Source of the DNA: an uncultured Planctomycetaceae bacterium
Lineage (GTDB): Bacteria > Planctomycetota > Planctomycetia > Planctomycetales > Planctomycetaceae
Direction: 5' to 3'
Assembly (NCBI GenBank): GCA_903858815.1
Contig: CAIOKE010000119.1
Span: forward strand, 57,481 to 121,480
DNA length: 64,000 nucleotides
A program made the translations under genes and the position numbers. Numbering within the stretch: the stretch's first letter is position 1; every line of letters starts with the position of its first letter. Positions 52,181 to 61,878 of this stretch are shown piece by piece. The notes beneath the pieces are model-generated. The model worked only from the letters and a program-made list of their open reading frames with translations, made no database searches and was not told where the DNA came from.

Positions 52181-53587
52181 ATGATTCGTCTGAATCTGAA
52201 TGCTGCCAGTCAGCGACTCAGTCGCCGCGGGATGATCCACGTGGGGGCTCTGGGGCCATTCGCGCCGGGACTGTCGCAGCTGTTGCAGGCGGAATCGCGT
52301 GCTGGAGTGTCCGGTCGTCGGCAGTCAATCATCAACATTCATCTGGATGGTGGTCCCCCGCATCTTGATACGATTGATCCGCGTCCTGAGGCCCCAGTGG
52401 AGATTCGGGGCGAATTTGATTCCATCGCAACAAAGCTGCCGGACCTGCGAATCTGTGAGCTGTTGCCGCGGATTGCATCAATTGCTGATCGCTTTGCATT
52501 TATTCGCTCGCTCACTGGTTCTGCCGGAGCACACGATGCATTTCAGTGCCAGAGCGGATTTGACGTGAAGAATCTGCAGTCACTGGGCGGGCGTCCGGCT
52601 GCAGGTTGCGTGATTGCCAGACTTTTCGGCAGCAGTCAGGATTCTGCACCGGCATTCATCGATCTGATGCAGGGGCGACCGCTGGTGCGTAAAAGTGCGC
52701 GGCCCGGTTTTCTGGGGCCTGCGGTGCAGCCCTTCCGCCCGGATATTTCCAGCATGTTTCATCGTGAACTGGAATCCGGGATGAAAGGGGAGTTGGCGCG
52801 GTTGGGCAAAGATCACACGGTCAGCCTGACGCTCAATCCGGCGCTCACAGAACAACGACTCAGCGACCGCCAGCAGCTGCTCAGCAGCCTTGATCGACTG
52901 CGCCGCGCTGCCGATCAGTCCGGGATGATGGATGCCATGGATCAGTTCGGCCGACAGGCTACCGGGATCCTGTTGTCAGGGCAGCTTGCCACGGCATTGA
53001 ATCTGGAACATGAGGATCCGGAAATTCTGGCACGTTACACGGCCCCCGCCGGAACCGGGCGACAGTCGACAACCAGTGAAGGGCCGGAATCCGTTCGGAA
53101 GTTCCTGCTGGCCCGTCGCCTGATTGAAGCCGGGGCACGCTGTGTGAGTGTCTCAATCAGTGATTTTGACACGCATTCCGATAACTTTCCCCGCATGCGA
53201 AACCTGCTGCCCATCGTCGATTTCGGCCTGCACGCTCTGGTCACTGATCTGGAAGAACGCGGACTACTGCAGCAGGTAACGATCGTGGTCTGGGGCGAAT
53301 TCGGACGAACTCCCCGTATTGATCCAAAGACTGGCGGTCGTCATCACTGGCCGCAGGTCGGGCCGGCACTCCTGGCCGGGGGTGGGCTGAAAACCGGGCA
53401 GATCATTGGCAGTACGGATCGCACTGGCGATGATGTTGCCTCTCGACCGGTCACCTATCAGGATATCTTTGCTACCCTGTATCACACACTGGGAATTGAT
53501 ACTCGCACAACGACCATTGACGATCCCACCGGACGCCCCCAATACCTGCTGGATCATGGCGTGCCATTGCGTGAGCTGATCGGCTGA
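52181..53587 (+). CDS. DUF1501-family exported protein 2
   Basis: The 468-residue protein has a Tat-like start (QRLSRRGMIHVGALGPFAPG). DUF1501 features include INIHLDGGPPHLDTIDPRP, ICELLPRIASIADRFAFIRSL, SISDFDTHSDNFPRM and VWGEFGRTPRIDPKTGGRHHWP. It differs clearly from the first DUF1501 protein (RHHWP vs RDHWP, different spacing), so the two are old paralogues. It is the last gene of the + strand cluster, converging with the membrane-protein gene 8 bp away. The partner DUF1549 gene is the one at 45782, several genes upstream. Confidence 0.9.
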   Translation: MIRLNLNAASQRLSRRGMIHVGALGPFAPGLSQLLQAESRAGVSGRRQSIINIHLDGGPPHLDTIDPRPEAPVEIRGEFDSIATKLPDLRICELLPRIASIADRFAFIRSLTGSAGAHDAFQCQSGFDVKNLQSLGGRPAAGCVIARLFGSSQDSAPAFIDLMQGRPLVRKSARPGFLGPAVQPFRPDISSMFHRELESGMKGELARLGKDHTVSLTLNPALTEQRLSDRQQLLSSLDRLRRAADQSGMMDAMDQFGRQATGILLSGQLATALNLEHEDPEILARYTAPAGTGRQSTTSEGPESVRKFLLARRLIEAGARCVSVSISDFDTHSDNFPRMRNLLPIVDFGLHALVTDLEERGLLQQVTIVVWGEFGRTPRIDPKTGGRHHWPQVGPALLAGGGLKTGQIIGSTDRTGDDVASRPVTYQDIFATLYHTLGIDTRTTTIDDPTGRPQYLLDHGVPLRELIG

Positions 53588-53594
53588 GAGTTTT

Positions 53595-54077
53595 TCAGAT
53601 TGCCAGCGTCCAGCAGGACAGCAGCGAAGACAGCAGAATGACATAAAGCTGTGCGCCCGTCCCGCGACCGCTGTATCGTGCCAGAATTGTGGCAAATACA
53701 AGGATACCGATCGCCGAGAGGCATTCAATCAGCAGGACACGCTCAGTAGCCTGCTGCAGTTGTCGGATGATCAGAAACTGTCCCGTCAACATCCCGGAAT
53801 ATGTCATCTGCCGCCACGGGATCTGCGGCTGCTGCTGCAGCAGCAGAGCCACTGCCAGGCTGAGACTAGCCGGAAAAAACAATTCACGGTCACCCGTCAG
53901 TCCTGCTGCGGCCGCCCACACCGCGAATGGCAGCAACAGCAGTCTGTGACTGCGATTCGGACTGCAGAACAGCAGACTGCCCGGCGGCAGCAGCATCGCC
54001 AACCACGGCAGAATACTCTCAGACTCAGACGCGAATCCCAAAACAGCCATTTGGACGATGTCGGCTGCCCGGATCAT
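53595..54077 (-). CDS. Small multi-pass membrane protein of unknown function
   Basis: The 160-residue protein has about five hydrophobic segments: around 23-38, 46-60, 66-80, 116-132 and 141-158 (for example LLIECLSAIGILVFATILA and LYVILLSSLLSCWTLAI). No domain was recognised. It starts at ATG 54077, overlapping the stop of the PQQ-propeller gene by four bases (ATGA), so it is translationally coupled to it. It could be a membrane partner of that propeller protein. It could also be a chance frame, but the regular membrane segments and coupling argue against that. Confidence 0.65.
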   Translation of the reverse strand: MIRAADIVQMAVLGFASESESILPWLAMLLPPGSLLFCSPNRSHRLLLLPFAVWAAAAGLTGDRELFFPASLSLAVALLLQQQPQIPWRQMTYSGMLTGQFLIIRQLQQATERVLLIECLSAIGILVFATILARYSGRGTGAQLYVILLSSLLSCWTLAI

Positions 54078-55462
54078 GGCTGAATCGACTCTCTGGAACG
54101 ACCACGAATACGGATGCCGTCGGAATCTTCGGCTGAATTGCCCTTTTGCGACTTGTCATTCTGCGATTCTTCGTCCCCTGTCACAGGCGATTCACTGGCA
54201 TCATCACTTGCCAGTTGATCAATCCGCAGCAGCTGTGTGTCAGTTCGCAACAGCAGAGAATCACCGGCAGCAGACAGGGAGGCCAGAGTTCGTCCATCCA
54301 GCAGGTTTCGTGTCAGCAGCTTGTAATTGCCGCTGACATCTGCCACCAGCGTAGTGCCTGATTCATTCAGCAGATACAGTCGGTTGCCTGACATCAGGGG
54401 GGACGCTGAATAGTTTCCGCCGACACGTTTCTTCCAGCGAGTCTTGCCTGTGACAGCGTCATAGCAGGTTGCCACGCCATTGTCGCTCAGCGTATACAGT
54501 GCATCACCTGCCAGAATCGGCGATGGATTCAGTGGGACAGCTTCGGTGGACTTCCACACCACATGCGAATCCGTGACATCGCCCTGACCGTTCGGCCGAA
54601 TTGCCAGTAATGTCGGTTCATCGTAACCCGTGCACACATAGACCAGTCCGTTTCCGAAGACCGGTCGCGGCACCAGCGAGTACCCGTTGTGACGCACGCG
54701 CCACAGCTCCGTTCCTGTCTCCGGGTCATAGGCCGCCACAAAGCTGCCGCCGGGGCAAACCACCTGCGACTGACCGTCCACAGTGATCGCCAGTGGTGTT
54801 GCGTAAGAATGTCGACCTTCGCGACGTGTGATCCAGCGGATGTCACCTGTGTCGGCATCCAGTCCGGCCACGAACTGCGGGGCAATCGGTTCAGCAATCA
54901 CTCGGTCATCGTAGAACGCGTGATCCAGCCCATCACAGGTGACGACCAGTGTCTTACCCACCAGAACAGGACTGCTGCCCGGCCCATGGTGGTGATAGTA
55001 AAGCAGCCGCTGTTTCCAGAGGATTTGACCATTCTGGTCAAGCGCAGCAGTGCCATGAGAACCAAAATGGACGTAGCAGCGGCCATCAGCCAGTACAGGC
55101 GTCGGTGACGCATGACTGTTTTTCCAGTGGATCGCCCACAGCTTGTCATGCTGGAAGACCGGAATCTCATGCAACTGACGGCCAGTCTGCAGGTCCAGAA
55201 CCACGACCAGCAGACGCCCCTCCTCCTGCACCGCCGAGGTCAGCCAGATCTGTCCGTTGCTGACGACCGGCGAAGAATAGCCCACACCTCTGATCGGAGC
55301 CTTCCAGGAAATGTTACGACGATCTGACCATCGCACGGGCAGTGCATCAGACTGCACCAGTCCCTGCCCTGATGGGCCGCGAAACTGAGGCCAGTCAGCA
55401 GCATCGACTTTGGCATCATCGGAAAATATGAAGGCCCCGATGATCGACAGCAGCAGATTCAT
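54074..55462 (-). CDS. Exported PQQ-like beta-propeller protein
   Basis: The 462-residue protein has a hydrophobic signal (2-14). It begins ADWPQFRGPSGQGLVQSDALPVRWSD, the hallmark of planctomycete PQQ-like repeat proteins. Blades read LLVVVLDLQTGRQLHEIPV, VAGLDADTGDIRWITRREG, VAAYDPETGTELWRVRHNG, CYDAVTGKTRWKKRV and LADVSG. An eight-bladed propeller is likely. The last ~30 residues are polar and charged (ESPVTGDEESQNDKSQKG). Whether a PQQ cofactor is bound is doubtful, since most of these lack the needed residues. It follows the RND permease by 41 bp on the same strand and is coupled to a small membrane protein. Confidence 0.88.
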   Translation of the reverse strand: MNLLLSIIGAFIFSDDAKVDAADWPQFRGPSGQGLVQSDALPVRWSDRRNISWKAPIRGVGYSSPVVSNGQIWLTSAVQEEGRLLVVVLDLQTGRQLHEIPVFQHDKLWAIHWKNSHASPTPVLADGRCYVHFGSHGTAALDQNGQILWKQRLLYYHHHGPGSSPVLVGKTLVVTCDGLDHAFYDDRVIAEPIAPQFVAGLDADTGDIRWITRREGRHSYATPLAITVDGQSQVVCPGGSFVAAYDPETGTELWRVRHNGYSLVPRPVFGNGLVYVCTGYDEPTLLAIRPNGQGDVTDSHVVWKSTEAVPLNPSPILAGDALYTLSDNGVATCYDAVTGKTRWKKRVGGNYSASPLMSGNRLYLLNESGTTLVADVSGNYKLLTRNLLDGRTLASLSAAGDSLLLRTDTQLLRIDQLASDDASESPVTGDEESQNDKSQKGNSAEDSDGIRIRGRSRESIQP

Positions 55463-55503
55463 AGCGATGATCCGAGTGTGATGAAGGAGGCTCCTCCGAC
55501 CGA

Positions 55504-58500
55504 TCAGTTGCCGGCAGGCGACAGGTCCGCAGGCAGTTCAGGATTGCTTCGTTCCGCGGCAGTCACCGCGTCCACAGAAACTCCGAAAATCCGAGCATAA
55601 ATCAGATAAAACACCGGCACCAGCACAAGTACCAGGATCGTGCTGGTGGCCAGTCCGAAGCACAGGCTGGCGGCCATCGGGATCACCAGTTGAGCCTGAA
55701 ATGATGTTTCGGTCAGGATCGGAGCAAGGCCGGCAATTGTCGTCAGGGATGTCAGCATCACCGGCCGGAAGCGGCGGCTGCCAGCCTGCAGCACAGCCAG
55801 CTCGAGGGGAACTCCGCTGCGAACTGCCCCGTTGATGAAGTCCACCAGTACGATGGAGTCGTTGACGACGATTCCGGTCAGAGCGACCAGCCCGAGAGTA
55901 CTGAATAAGGTCAGAGGCAGTCCCATCACCCAGTGACCAATCACCGCCCCGACAATCCCAAACGGGATGATGGCCATCACCACCATCGGCTGCCCATACG
56001 ATGTGAACTCCATCGTCAGCAACACGTACATGGCAATCAGTGCGATAAACAGCCCCACGCCGAGGCTGCGAACACTCTCCTCGTCCTGCTCCTGCTGACC
56101 CTCCCAGCGAACTCGCAGACCCGGATATTTCTGCAGCAGAGCAGGCATGAAATCCGCTCGCAGACTGGCAACGATTTCCTTCGCATTCCCCAGCTTCTCA
56201 TCAATATCGGCGGAAATCGTGATCGAACGTTTCTGGTCGATGCGGTTGATTTCGGAATAGCCGCGGGTCACCGCAACATCAGCCAGCTCCGTGATCGGTC
56301 GCTGAATTCCATCACCCGCATCCACTCGAATATCGTCAAACCGAGCCAGTGATTGCCGATCAGATTCCGGATACCGCACCATCAGTTTCACTTCATGACG
56401 GCCCCGCTGCAGTCGCATCACCTCTTCACCGTAATACGATGCTCGCACCGTTCTGGCGATGCTTTCAAGAGGCACACCCAGCGCCAGAGCACCGGGCTTT
56501 TCCTTCAGCTGCAGCTCCCACTTGCCCGGAGTCGAATCATCGGCCACATCATAAATGCCCTGAAACGCAGAAAGTCGCTGCTTCGTCTCCTCGACTGCCT
56601 GCTCAAGCTGTGCCATATTCTCTGTGGCAGCCAGCAGCTTGAATTCAATCGGCTTCCCGCCCGGGCCACGCGACTGCGAGCCAAAGGTCAGAGTCTCTGT
56701 ACCGGGGATTCGCCCGACAGCCGCACGCCACTCCTGCACCACCTGCTCACTGGTCAGGTCACGCAGAGCCCCGTCAACCAGCTCTGCATACACGGTGCCT
56801 GCATGACTGCCCTCAATCGACTGCCCCGCGCCCGGCATCGTATTGCGAACCAGACCCACCATTCGATGGGTGACTCGGACAAGAGGACGGTTCGGAGTAC
56901 TGTGGCGTTGATTGATTTCCTGAATGGCCTGCTCAACTCGCTTTGTCGCCGCGTCGGTGATTCTTGCCGGAGTCCCGTCGGGGAAAATCACCGTGGCAAT
57001 GACCTCCGGAGCATCCAGTTTGGGAAAGAAAATGGATGGCACAGTACCACTGGTGACCAGCGAGGCGGTCAACAGCAGAAAAGACACCGCAAGGCTGACC
57101 GTCACTGCCGGAAACGCCGCACATAAGCGGATAATCGGGGCGTAAATCACACGCAGAAATGTCTCCAGAACCCACGTTGTTCCCGCGTTCAGCCAGCCCG
57201 TCAGCGGTGACGGACGACCGGAATCATGAGCCAGATGACAGGGCAGGGCAAAGCACGCCTCCAGCAGCGAAATCGTCAGAATGGCGATCACAGCCAATGG
57301 CATGACCGCGAAGAACTTTCCCATCACTCCCGTGACAAAAAACATCGGGACGAACGCGAAAACCGTTGTCGCCACAGACGAAAAGACCGATGGCACAACC
57401 TCAATCGTCCCGTCAATCGCCGCCTGCAGCGGACTTTTGCCCATCGCTCGATGAGTATACACGTTCTCACCAATCACGATGGCATCGTCCACCACAATAC
57501 CCAGCGCAATCAGAAACGAAAACAACGACAGCATGTTCAGCGTCTGATCAAACTGCATCAGCACCGCGCAGGCACCCAGCAGCGAAATCGGAATACCCAG
57601 AGCCACCCAGAACGCCAGTTTCAGATCCAGAAACAAGGACAGAATCACAAAGACCAGGATCAGCCCCTGCATGCCGTTTCGTAACAACAGATCCAGACGA
57701 TCGCGAACCTCCACAGATGTGTCGCCCCAGATCTGAAACGAATAACCCGCAGGCAACTGTTTTGCTCGCACATACTCCCGCACAGCGTCCGACATCGCCA
57801 GCAGATCCTCACGCGACGCTGCTGTCACATCAATTGCCAGCCCCGGCAGGCCGTTGATCCGACTGATCGATGTTGTATCCACAAATTCGTCACGCACCGC
57901 ACCCAGGTCCGAGACTCGCAGGACCACGCCGTCCGTTCGAGTGACCAGCGGAATCTCAGCAATCTCCTTACCAAGGACACGCTTGTCCTTGCCACGCAGC
58001 AGATACGTTTCACCCTGGTCACGAATCGTGCCACCGGGCAGTTCCAGGTTCCTCGCACGAACGCGGCGAGCCACGTCACCAAGGGTCAGACCATACTCCC
58101 GCAGCGTTCGCTCCGGTATCTCCACGTCAATCTGAAATTTTCGCTCGCCCGCAATCTCCGCCTGCGAAATCTCCGGGATCCCCAGCAGATCGTCACGCAC
58201 CTGCTCCGCAATCTCACGCAGCTGCAGCTCCGCATCCACCGCCACCGATGTCTGCTGCACAACCCCCACCGTGATCGCCTTGTTGCGAAAACTGATCTGC
58301 TGCACCTCCGGCTCCTCCGCCAGATCCGGGAAGCTGGGGATCCGATCAATCTGCGACTTCACCTCATTCAACACCTTCTGCACGCTGGGCACATCACTGC
58401 GAACCTCAATCACCACATTCGCTGCACCCTCAGCCGCGACCGCTGTCACCTTGCGGATCCCATCAACAGAACGCACCGCCTCCTCAATCTTCTGACAGAT

Positions 58501-58692
58501 CCCACTCTCAACCTCGTCCGGACTGGCGCCCGGATAAGGCACCGACACCAGAATAATCTCCAGCTCAAACTGCGGAAACACCTCACGCCGCAGACTGAAT
58601 GCCGCAATCGTCCCCACCAGCAGAACGGCAATCACCATCATATTCATCGCCGGCGAATTCCGGATTGCCCAGCGCACAGCCCTGCCACTCAT
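55504..58692 (-). CDS. RND efflux permease (HAE/AcrB-like branch)
   Basis: The 1062-residue inner-membrane transporter has the full RND layout. It starts with RWAIRNSPAMNMMVIAVLLVG and contains FPQFELEIILVSVPYPGASPDEVE, helix 4 with GIVVDDAIVIGENVYTHRAMG (two adjacent Asp for proton transfer) and the late VALTGIVVNDSIVLVDFIN. The spacing and GIVVDDA motif favour the hydrophobe/amphiphile branch rather than metal. It starts at ATG 58692, overlapping the adaptor stop (ATGA), so the two are coupled. No outer-membrane channel gene is in the cluster. Substrate unknown. Confidence 0.92.
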   Translation of the reverse strand: MSGRAVRWAIRNSPAMNMMVIAVLLVGTIAAFSLRREVFPQFELEIILVSVPYPGASPDEVESGICQKIEEAVRSVDGIRKVTAVAAEGAANVVIEVRSDVPSVQKVLNEVKSQIDRIPSFPDLAEEPEVQQISFRNKAITVGVVQQTSVAVDAELQLREIAEQVRDDLLGIPEISQAEIAGERKFQIDVEIPERTLREYGLTLGDVARRVRARNLELPGGTIRDQGETYLLRGKDKRVLGKEIAEIPLVTRTDGVVLRVSDLGAVRDEFVDTTSISRINGLPGLAIDVTAASREDLLAMSDAVREYVRAKQLPAGYSFQIWGDTSVEVRDRLDLLLRNGMQGLILVFVILSLFLDLKLAFWVALGIPISLLGACAVLMQFDQTLNMLSLFSFLIALGIVVDDAIVIGENVYTHRAMGKSPLQAAIDGTIEVVPSVFSSVATTVFAFVPMFFVTGVMGKFFAVMPLAVIAILTISLLEACFALPCHLAHDSGRPSPLTGWLNAGTTWVLETFLRVIYAPIIRLCAAFPAVTVSLAVSFLLLTASLVTSGTVPSIFFPKLDAPEVIATVIFPDGTPARITDAATKRVEQAIQEINQRHSTPNRPLVRVTHRMVGLVRNTMPGAGQSIEGSHAGTVYAELVDGALRDLTSEQVVQEWRAAVGRIPGTETLTFGSQSRGPGGKPIEFKLLAATENMAQLEQAVEETKQRLSAFQGIYDVADDSTPGKWELQLKEKPGALALGVPLESIARTVRASYYGEEVMRLQRGRHEVKLMVRYPESDRQSLARFDDIRVDAGDGIQRPITELADVAVTRGYSEINRIDQKRSITISADIDEKLGNAKEIVASLRADFMPALLQKYPGLRVRWEGQQEQDEESVRSLGVGLFIALIAMYVLLTMEFTSYGQPMVVMAIIPFGIVGAVIGHWVMGLPLTLFSTLGLVALTGIVVNDSIVLVDFINGAVRSGVPLELAVLQAGSRRFRPVMLTSLTTIAGLAPILTETSFQAQLVIPMAASLCFGLATSTILVLVLVPVFYLIYARIFGVSVDAVTAAERSNPELPADLSPAGN

Positions 58693-60161
58693 CGCTGACC
58701 CTCCAACAGCTGCACCTGCATCCCATCCTGAATGGCTGCCAGCGGCGAAATGACGACTCGGTCACCCGCCGCAAATTGCTGGTCCACCGGATACACCACC
58801 GCCTCACCCTCAGTCATCTGCAACAACGACACCTGCACAACCTGTAAACGCCCCTCCCTCACCAGCCAGATCGTGCCACCCGGCCGCAGCGATTCCGGAG
58901 GCAAACGATACAGCTGCACCGGAGCCTCAATCGGGATTCGCACTGTCACAAACATCCCACTCAGCAAAGCCGGAGGTACCACCGTGCCTCCACGACCATC
59001 AGTCGCCACACGCGGCTCCGCAGGACGCTCAACCACCACCCGACAGGGAAACGTCCTTGTCGCTCGGTCCAGCCCAGTACCCTCGTAACGCGAAACTCGC
59101 CCAGACCACACCGTCTCAGTGCCCTCAAACTCAAAGACCACCTCGCAGGGGACATCCGGAGTTCCCAGAGGATCCAGTGGTGCCTCTGCCGATCGTGCCT
59201 CTGCCGTTCCTGCAGTGGAAACGTCACCAGCAACACCACCACTTCCAGCCGAGACCGCTGCCGCAGCCGCATCCCGCTGCTGAGACGTTGGTACAGGCTG
59301 CGAACGCTGACGCTGCTGCTGTCGCCAGATCCACGACACCTCCTCGCCACGCAGACTGCAACGCACCTCCATCCGACTGCCATCACTCAACTGCACCAGT
59401 GCGTCACCAGACTTGACAAAGTCGCCGTCCTCCCGAGTATCCTGAACGATCCGACCTGCAATCGGAGCCTTCACCGTGCACCGCTCCAGATCCAGCCGAC
59501 ATCGCTCCAACTCTGCCTCCACTAACTTCAGGCCCGCTTCCTTCGTGCGCCGCGACTGTCGCAGTGATCCCAGCTGATTCTCCTGCATCTGCAACGCATT
59601 CCGACTGGTTAACTCCTGCCGAGCTGCATTGTCCAGCTCCGTTTCTGATGTCGCCTGACGCTGAAACAGGGTCTTCACCCGAGCCAGATGTGCCTTCTGC
59701 AGCTCATTCTCTTCACCAGCCAGCTTCAGCAGAGCCTCACCATTGCCCAACTCCACGTCAATCGAATTCAATTCCTCCTGAGCCTGTGCCAGACGCGCAA
59801 TCAACCGCTGCTCATCCAACTCATAGTTTCGCCGGTCGATTTCAAACAGCACATCGCCGGCATTCACAAACAAACCACTGCGACAACCCGCTGACTTGCT
59901 CTCGATTCTTCCGCCAACTTCCGCCGAAACCGTCAGCACTCGCCACGTTGACGCTTCACCGTCCACCTGCACCTGAAATGGACCACTGAAGGCCGTGACC
60001 TCCGCCGTTTCCACTGCTGGCGCCTGATTCCTCGCTGCCAGCGCAGACTCGTCCACCGGCACCTCTGGCGCCTTCCCGAAAAACAACAGCCCAAACACTC
60101 CCAAACCCAGAATCCCCACTGAACCAATCAGATTCAGCAGGATTCGCGTTACACCACCCAT
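58689..60161 (-). CDS. RND periplasmic adaptor (MFP/HlyD type)
   Basis: The start chosen is ATG 60161 (MGGVTRILLNLIGSVGILGLG), with GGAAGAG ten bases upstream; it overlaps the 3' end of the thiolase gene by 13 bp. The 490-residue protein has an N-terminal anchor (7-30) and a lipoyl half with VEVGGRIESKSAGCRSGLFVNAGDVLFE-like content (parts in order: VSAEVGGRIESKS, LFVNAGDVLFEID). A coiled-coil hairpin follows (about 105-190), then TVKAPIAGRIVQDTREDGDF. The beta-barrel part has an unusual insertion rich in Gln, Arg and Ser/Ala (QQQRQRSQPVPTSQQRD, about 262-300). Forms the periplasmic link of the pump. Confidence 0.9.
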   Translation of the reverse strand: MGGVTRILLNLIGSVGILGLGVFGLLFFGKAPEVPVDESALAARNQAPAVETAEVTAFSGPFQVQVDGEASTWRVLTVSAEVGGRIESKSAGCRSGLFVNAGDVLFEIDRRNYELDEQRLIARLAQAQEELNSIDVELGNGEALLKLAGEENELQKAHLARVKTLFQRQATSETELDNAARQELTSRNALQMQENQLGSLRQSRRTKEAGLKLVEAELERCRLDLERCTVKAPIAGRIVQDTREDGDFVKSGDALVQLSDGSRMEVRCSLRGEEVSWIWRQQQRQRSQPVPTSQQRDAAAAAVSAGSGGVAGDVSTAGTAEARSAEAPLDPLGTPDVPCEVVFEFEGTETVWSGRVSRYEGTGLDRATRTFPCRVVVERPAEPRVATDGRGGTVVPPALLSGMFVTVRIPIEAPVQLYRLPPESLRPGGTIWLVREGRLQVVQVSLLQMTEGEAVVYPVDQQFAAGDRVVISPLAAIQDGMQVQLLEGQR

Positions 60162-61387
60162 GGATCTCTTCCAGTAAATTCCTGTAACATCCCGGCAATG
60201 CCCATCCCGCCACCCACGCACAACGCCGCCACGGCTCGTCGAGAATTGCCCGCGTGAATCTGGTGAGCCAGATGCACCATTAACCTCGCACCACTGGCCG
60301 CCAGCGGATGACCAAGAGCGATCGCTCCACCGTAAGGATTCAGTCGCAACCGATGGCCACTGGCAGTCCCCACAAAACCCGATCCAAAGCCCTCAGCCTC
60401 AGCCTCAGCAGTCCATCGCAGACCCAGACGCTGTACACAGGCCAGTGTCTGAGCCGCAAATGCTTCATTAATCTCCAGCTGATCCACGTCGTCCAGCGAT
60501 GTCCCTGTTCGCTGCAGCAGCTGCTCTGTCGCATACACCGGACCCAGCCCCATGTGCCGCGGATTGCAGCCAACAGAGACTCCGTCCACCCACTCACACA
60601 GCACTGGCCAGTCGTTTTGCCGCACCGCCTCTTCGCTGGCCAGCAGCAGCATCGCTGCACCGTCATTCAGGCCTGAAGAATTGCCCGCGGTCACAGTACC
60701 CGTCGATTCAAACACAGGAGCTAGCCCGGTGAGATCCCCCAGCGTCAGATGCGGCCTCGGATGCTCGTCAGAGAACAGTCCACAAGTTTCTGCCAGCTCG
60801 GCCTGAAAGATCCCCGCTGCCGACGCCTGCCCCGCCAGACGCTGGCTTCGCAACGCCCACAAATCCTGACTTTCACGCGAAATCCGGAATTCAGCCGCCA
60901 GCAGCTCTGCCGTTTGACCCATGTGCAGACCGATCCCGCAATCCGTCAGCCCATCTGTCACCATCGAATCCCGACAGTCGCTTAAATCAGGCTGCTGCCC
61001 CTTGCCAGGGCGAGCAACCAGCAGGGCCGAACGAGACATCGATTCCACACCACCCGCAAGCACTGCAGAAGCCTCGCCACTGCGAATTGACTGAACCGCC
61101 AACTGGATCGACTGCAGACCCGAACCACACATCATGTTCACGGTCATCGCCGTAGAACTCTCGGGCAGTCCACACTGCAATGCCACCTGCCGCGCAATGT
61201 TCATTCCGTACCCAGCCGACAGCACGTTGCCCAGTACACACTGCTCGATGCGACGAGCACCCACTTCTGCCAGCACCGCGCGGCCTGCAGACACCGCCAG
61301 AGAAACCGGCGTCTCACGGCTGAATGACCCCCGAAAACGACCGATCGGCGTGCGCTTCGCAGCAACAATCAAAATTCGCTGTCCCAT
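60149..61387 (-). CDS. Acetyl-CoA acetyltransferase (thiolase)
   Basis: This enzyme condenses or cleaves acyl-CoA units (acetoacetyl-CoA <-> 2 acetyl-CoA). The 412-residue protein starts at ATG 61387 (MGQRILIVAAKRTPIGRFRG); the frame is open to 61606 but the added part has no thiolase content. Active-site residues are intact: nucleophile Cys87 in VNMMCGSGLQS, NEAFAAQTLA, HPLAASGARL with the catalytic His and a final CVGGGMGIA. It is a normal-length biosynthetic-type thiolase. It heads the - strand cluster, with its 3' end overlapping the RND adaptor, an unusual pairing. Confidence 0.93.
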   Translation of the reverse strand: MGQRILIVAAKRTPIGRFRGSFSRETPVSLAVSAGRAVLAEVGARRIEQCVLGNVLSAGYGMNIARQVALQCGLPESSTAMTVNMMCGSGLQSIQLAVQSIRSGEASAVLAGGVESMSRSALLVARPGKGQQPDLSDCRDSMVTDGLTDCGIGLHMGQTAELLAAEFRISRESQDLWALRSQRLAGQASAAGIFQAELAETCGLFSDEHPRPHLTLGDLTGLAPVFESTGTVTAGNSSGLNDGAAMLLLASEEAVRQNDWPVLCEWVDGVSVGCNPRHMGLGPVYATEQLLQRTGTSLDDVDQLEINEAFAAQTLACVQRLGLRWTAEAEAEGFGSGFVGTASGHRLRLNPYGGAIALGHPLAASGARLMVHLAHQIHAGNSRRAVAALCVGGGMGIAGMLQEFTGRDPWVV

Positions 61388-61878
61388 CGCAATCAACCGC
61401 CGCTGAAGAGTGGTTTTTCCCACCAAGAATACCGGCTGCGACGGAAAAATGCAGCCACAGGACAGGCAACACGCAAACCCTTCCAAAGTTCCGGACAGAA
61501 TCCACCCAGCACCGGCCACGGACAACACATAGCACCACCTCGTCCTCGCACCGTCTTCTGCGATTGCCCCTCCCCCAACACCGCCCCGCATTGGGGATGT
61601 CAACAAAAATCGCTCCCACTTAAACCGTTTTTTCTCGAAAACAGAATTTCGCGACTGTAGGCGGCTTCTCCCAAAAATGGAAAGACGGTTGTGACGGCAT
61701 CAGTTTTGGCCTCCCGGTTTTTTCAGCGATTTTTGTGTTTTTCAAAGTATTGCAAGAACAGTGCCATTATCTTCTCGACTTGTCAGGTTTTGGTGACCTA
61801 ACATGACTTGGCAGCTTTTTAGCGTACCGTGATCAACAGCCTGAACAACACCCCGCATACCTCTGATCGTTTTCAGCC
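61388..61878. promoter_or_regulatory. Divergent regulatory region between thiolase and rpoN
   Basis: About 491 bp between two divergent genes. The half nearest rpoN is rich in T and A runs (61620-61760), typical of promoter regions. A possible sigma-54-type element near 61808-61826 is listed separately. No RNA gene or repeat was recognised. The first ~220 bp are open in the thiolase frame but without family content. Confidence 0.5.
61809..61824 (+). promoter_or_regulatory. Possible sigma-54 -24/-12 promoter upstream of rpoN
   Basis: TGGCAGCTTTTTAGCG shows GG (61810-61811) and GC (61822-61823) separated by exactly ten bases, the defining spacing of sigma-54 promoters (TGGCAC-N5-TTGC). The -24 half fits well (TTGGCAG); the -12 half reads TAGC rather than TTGC. 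A start site about 12 bases downstream would leave a leader of about 44 bases before ATG 61879. Such spacing can occur by chance, so this is tentative. Confidence 0.3.
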
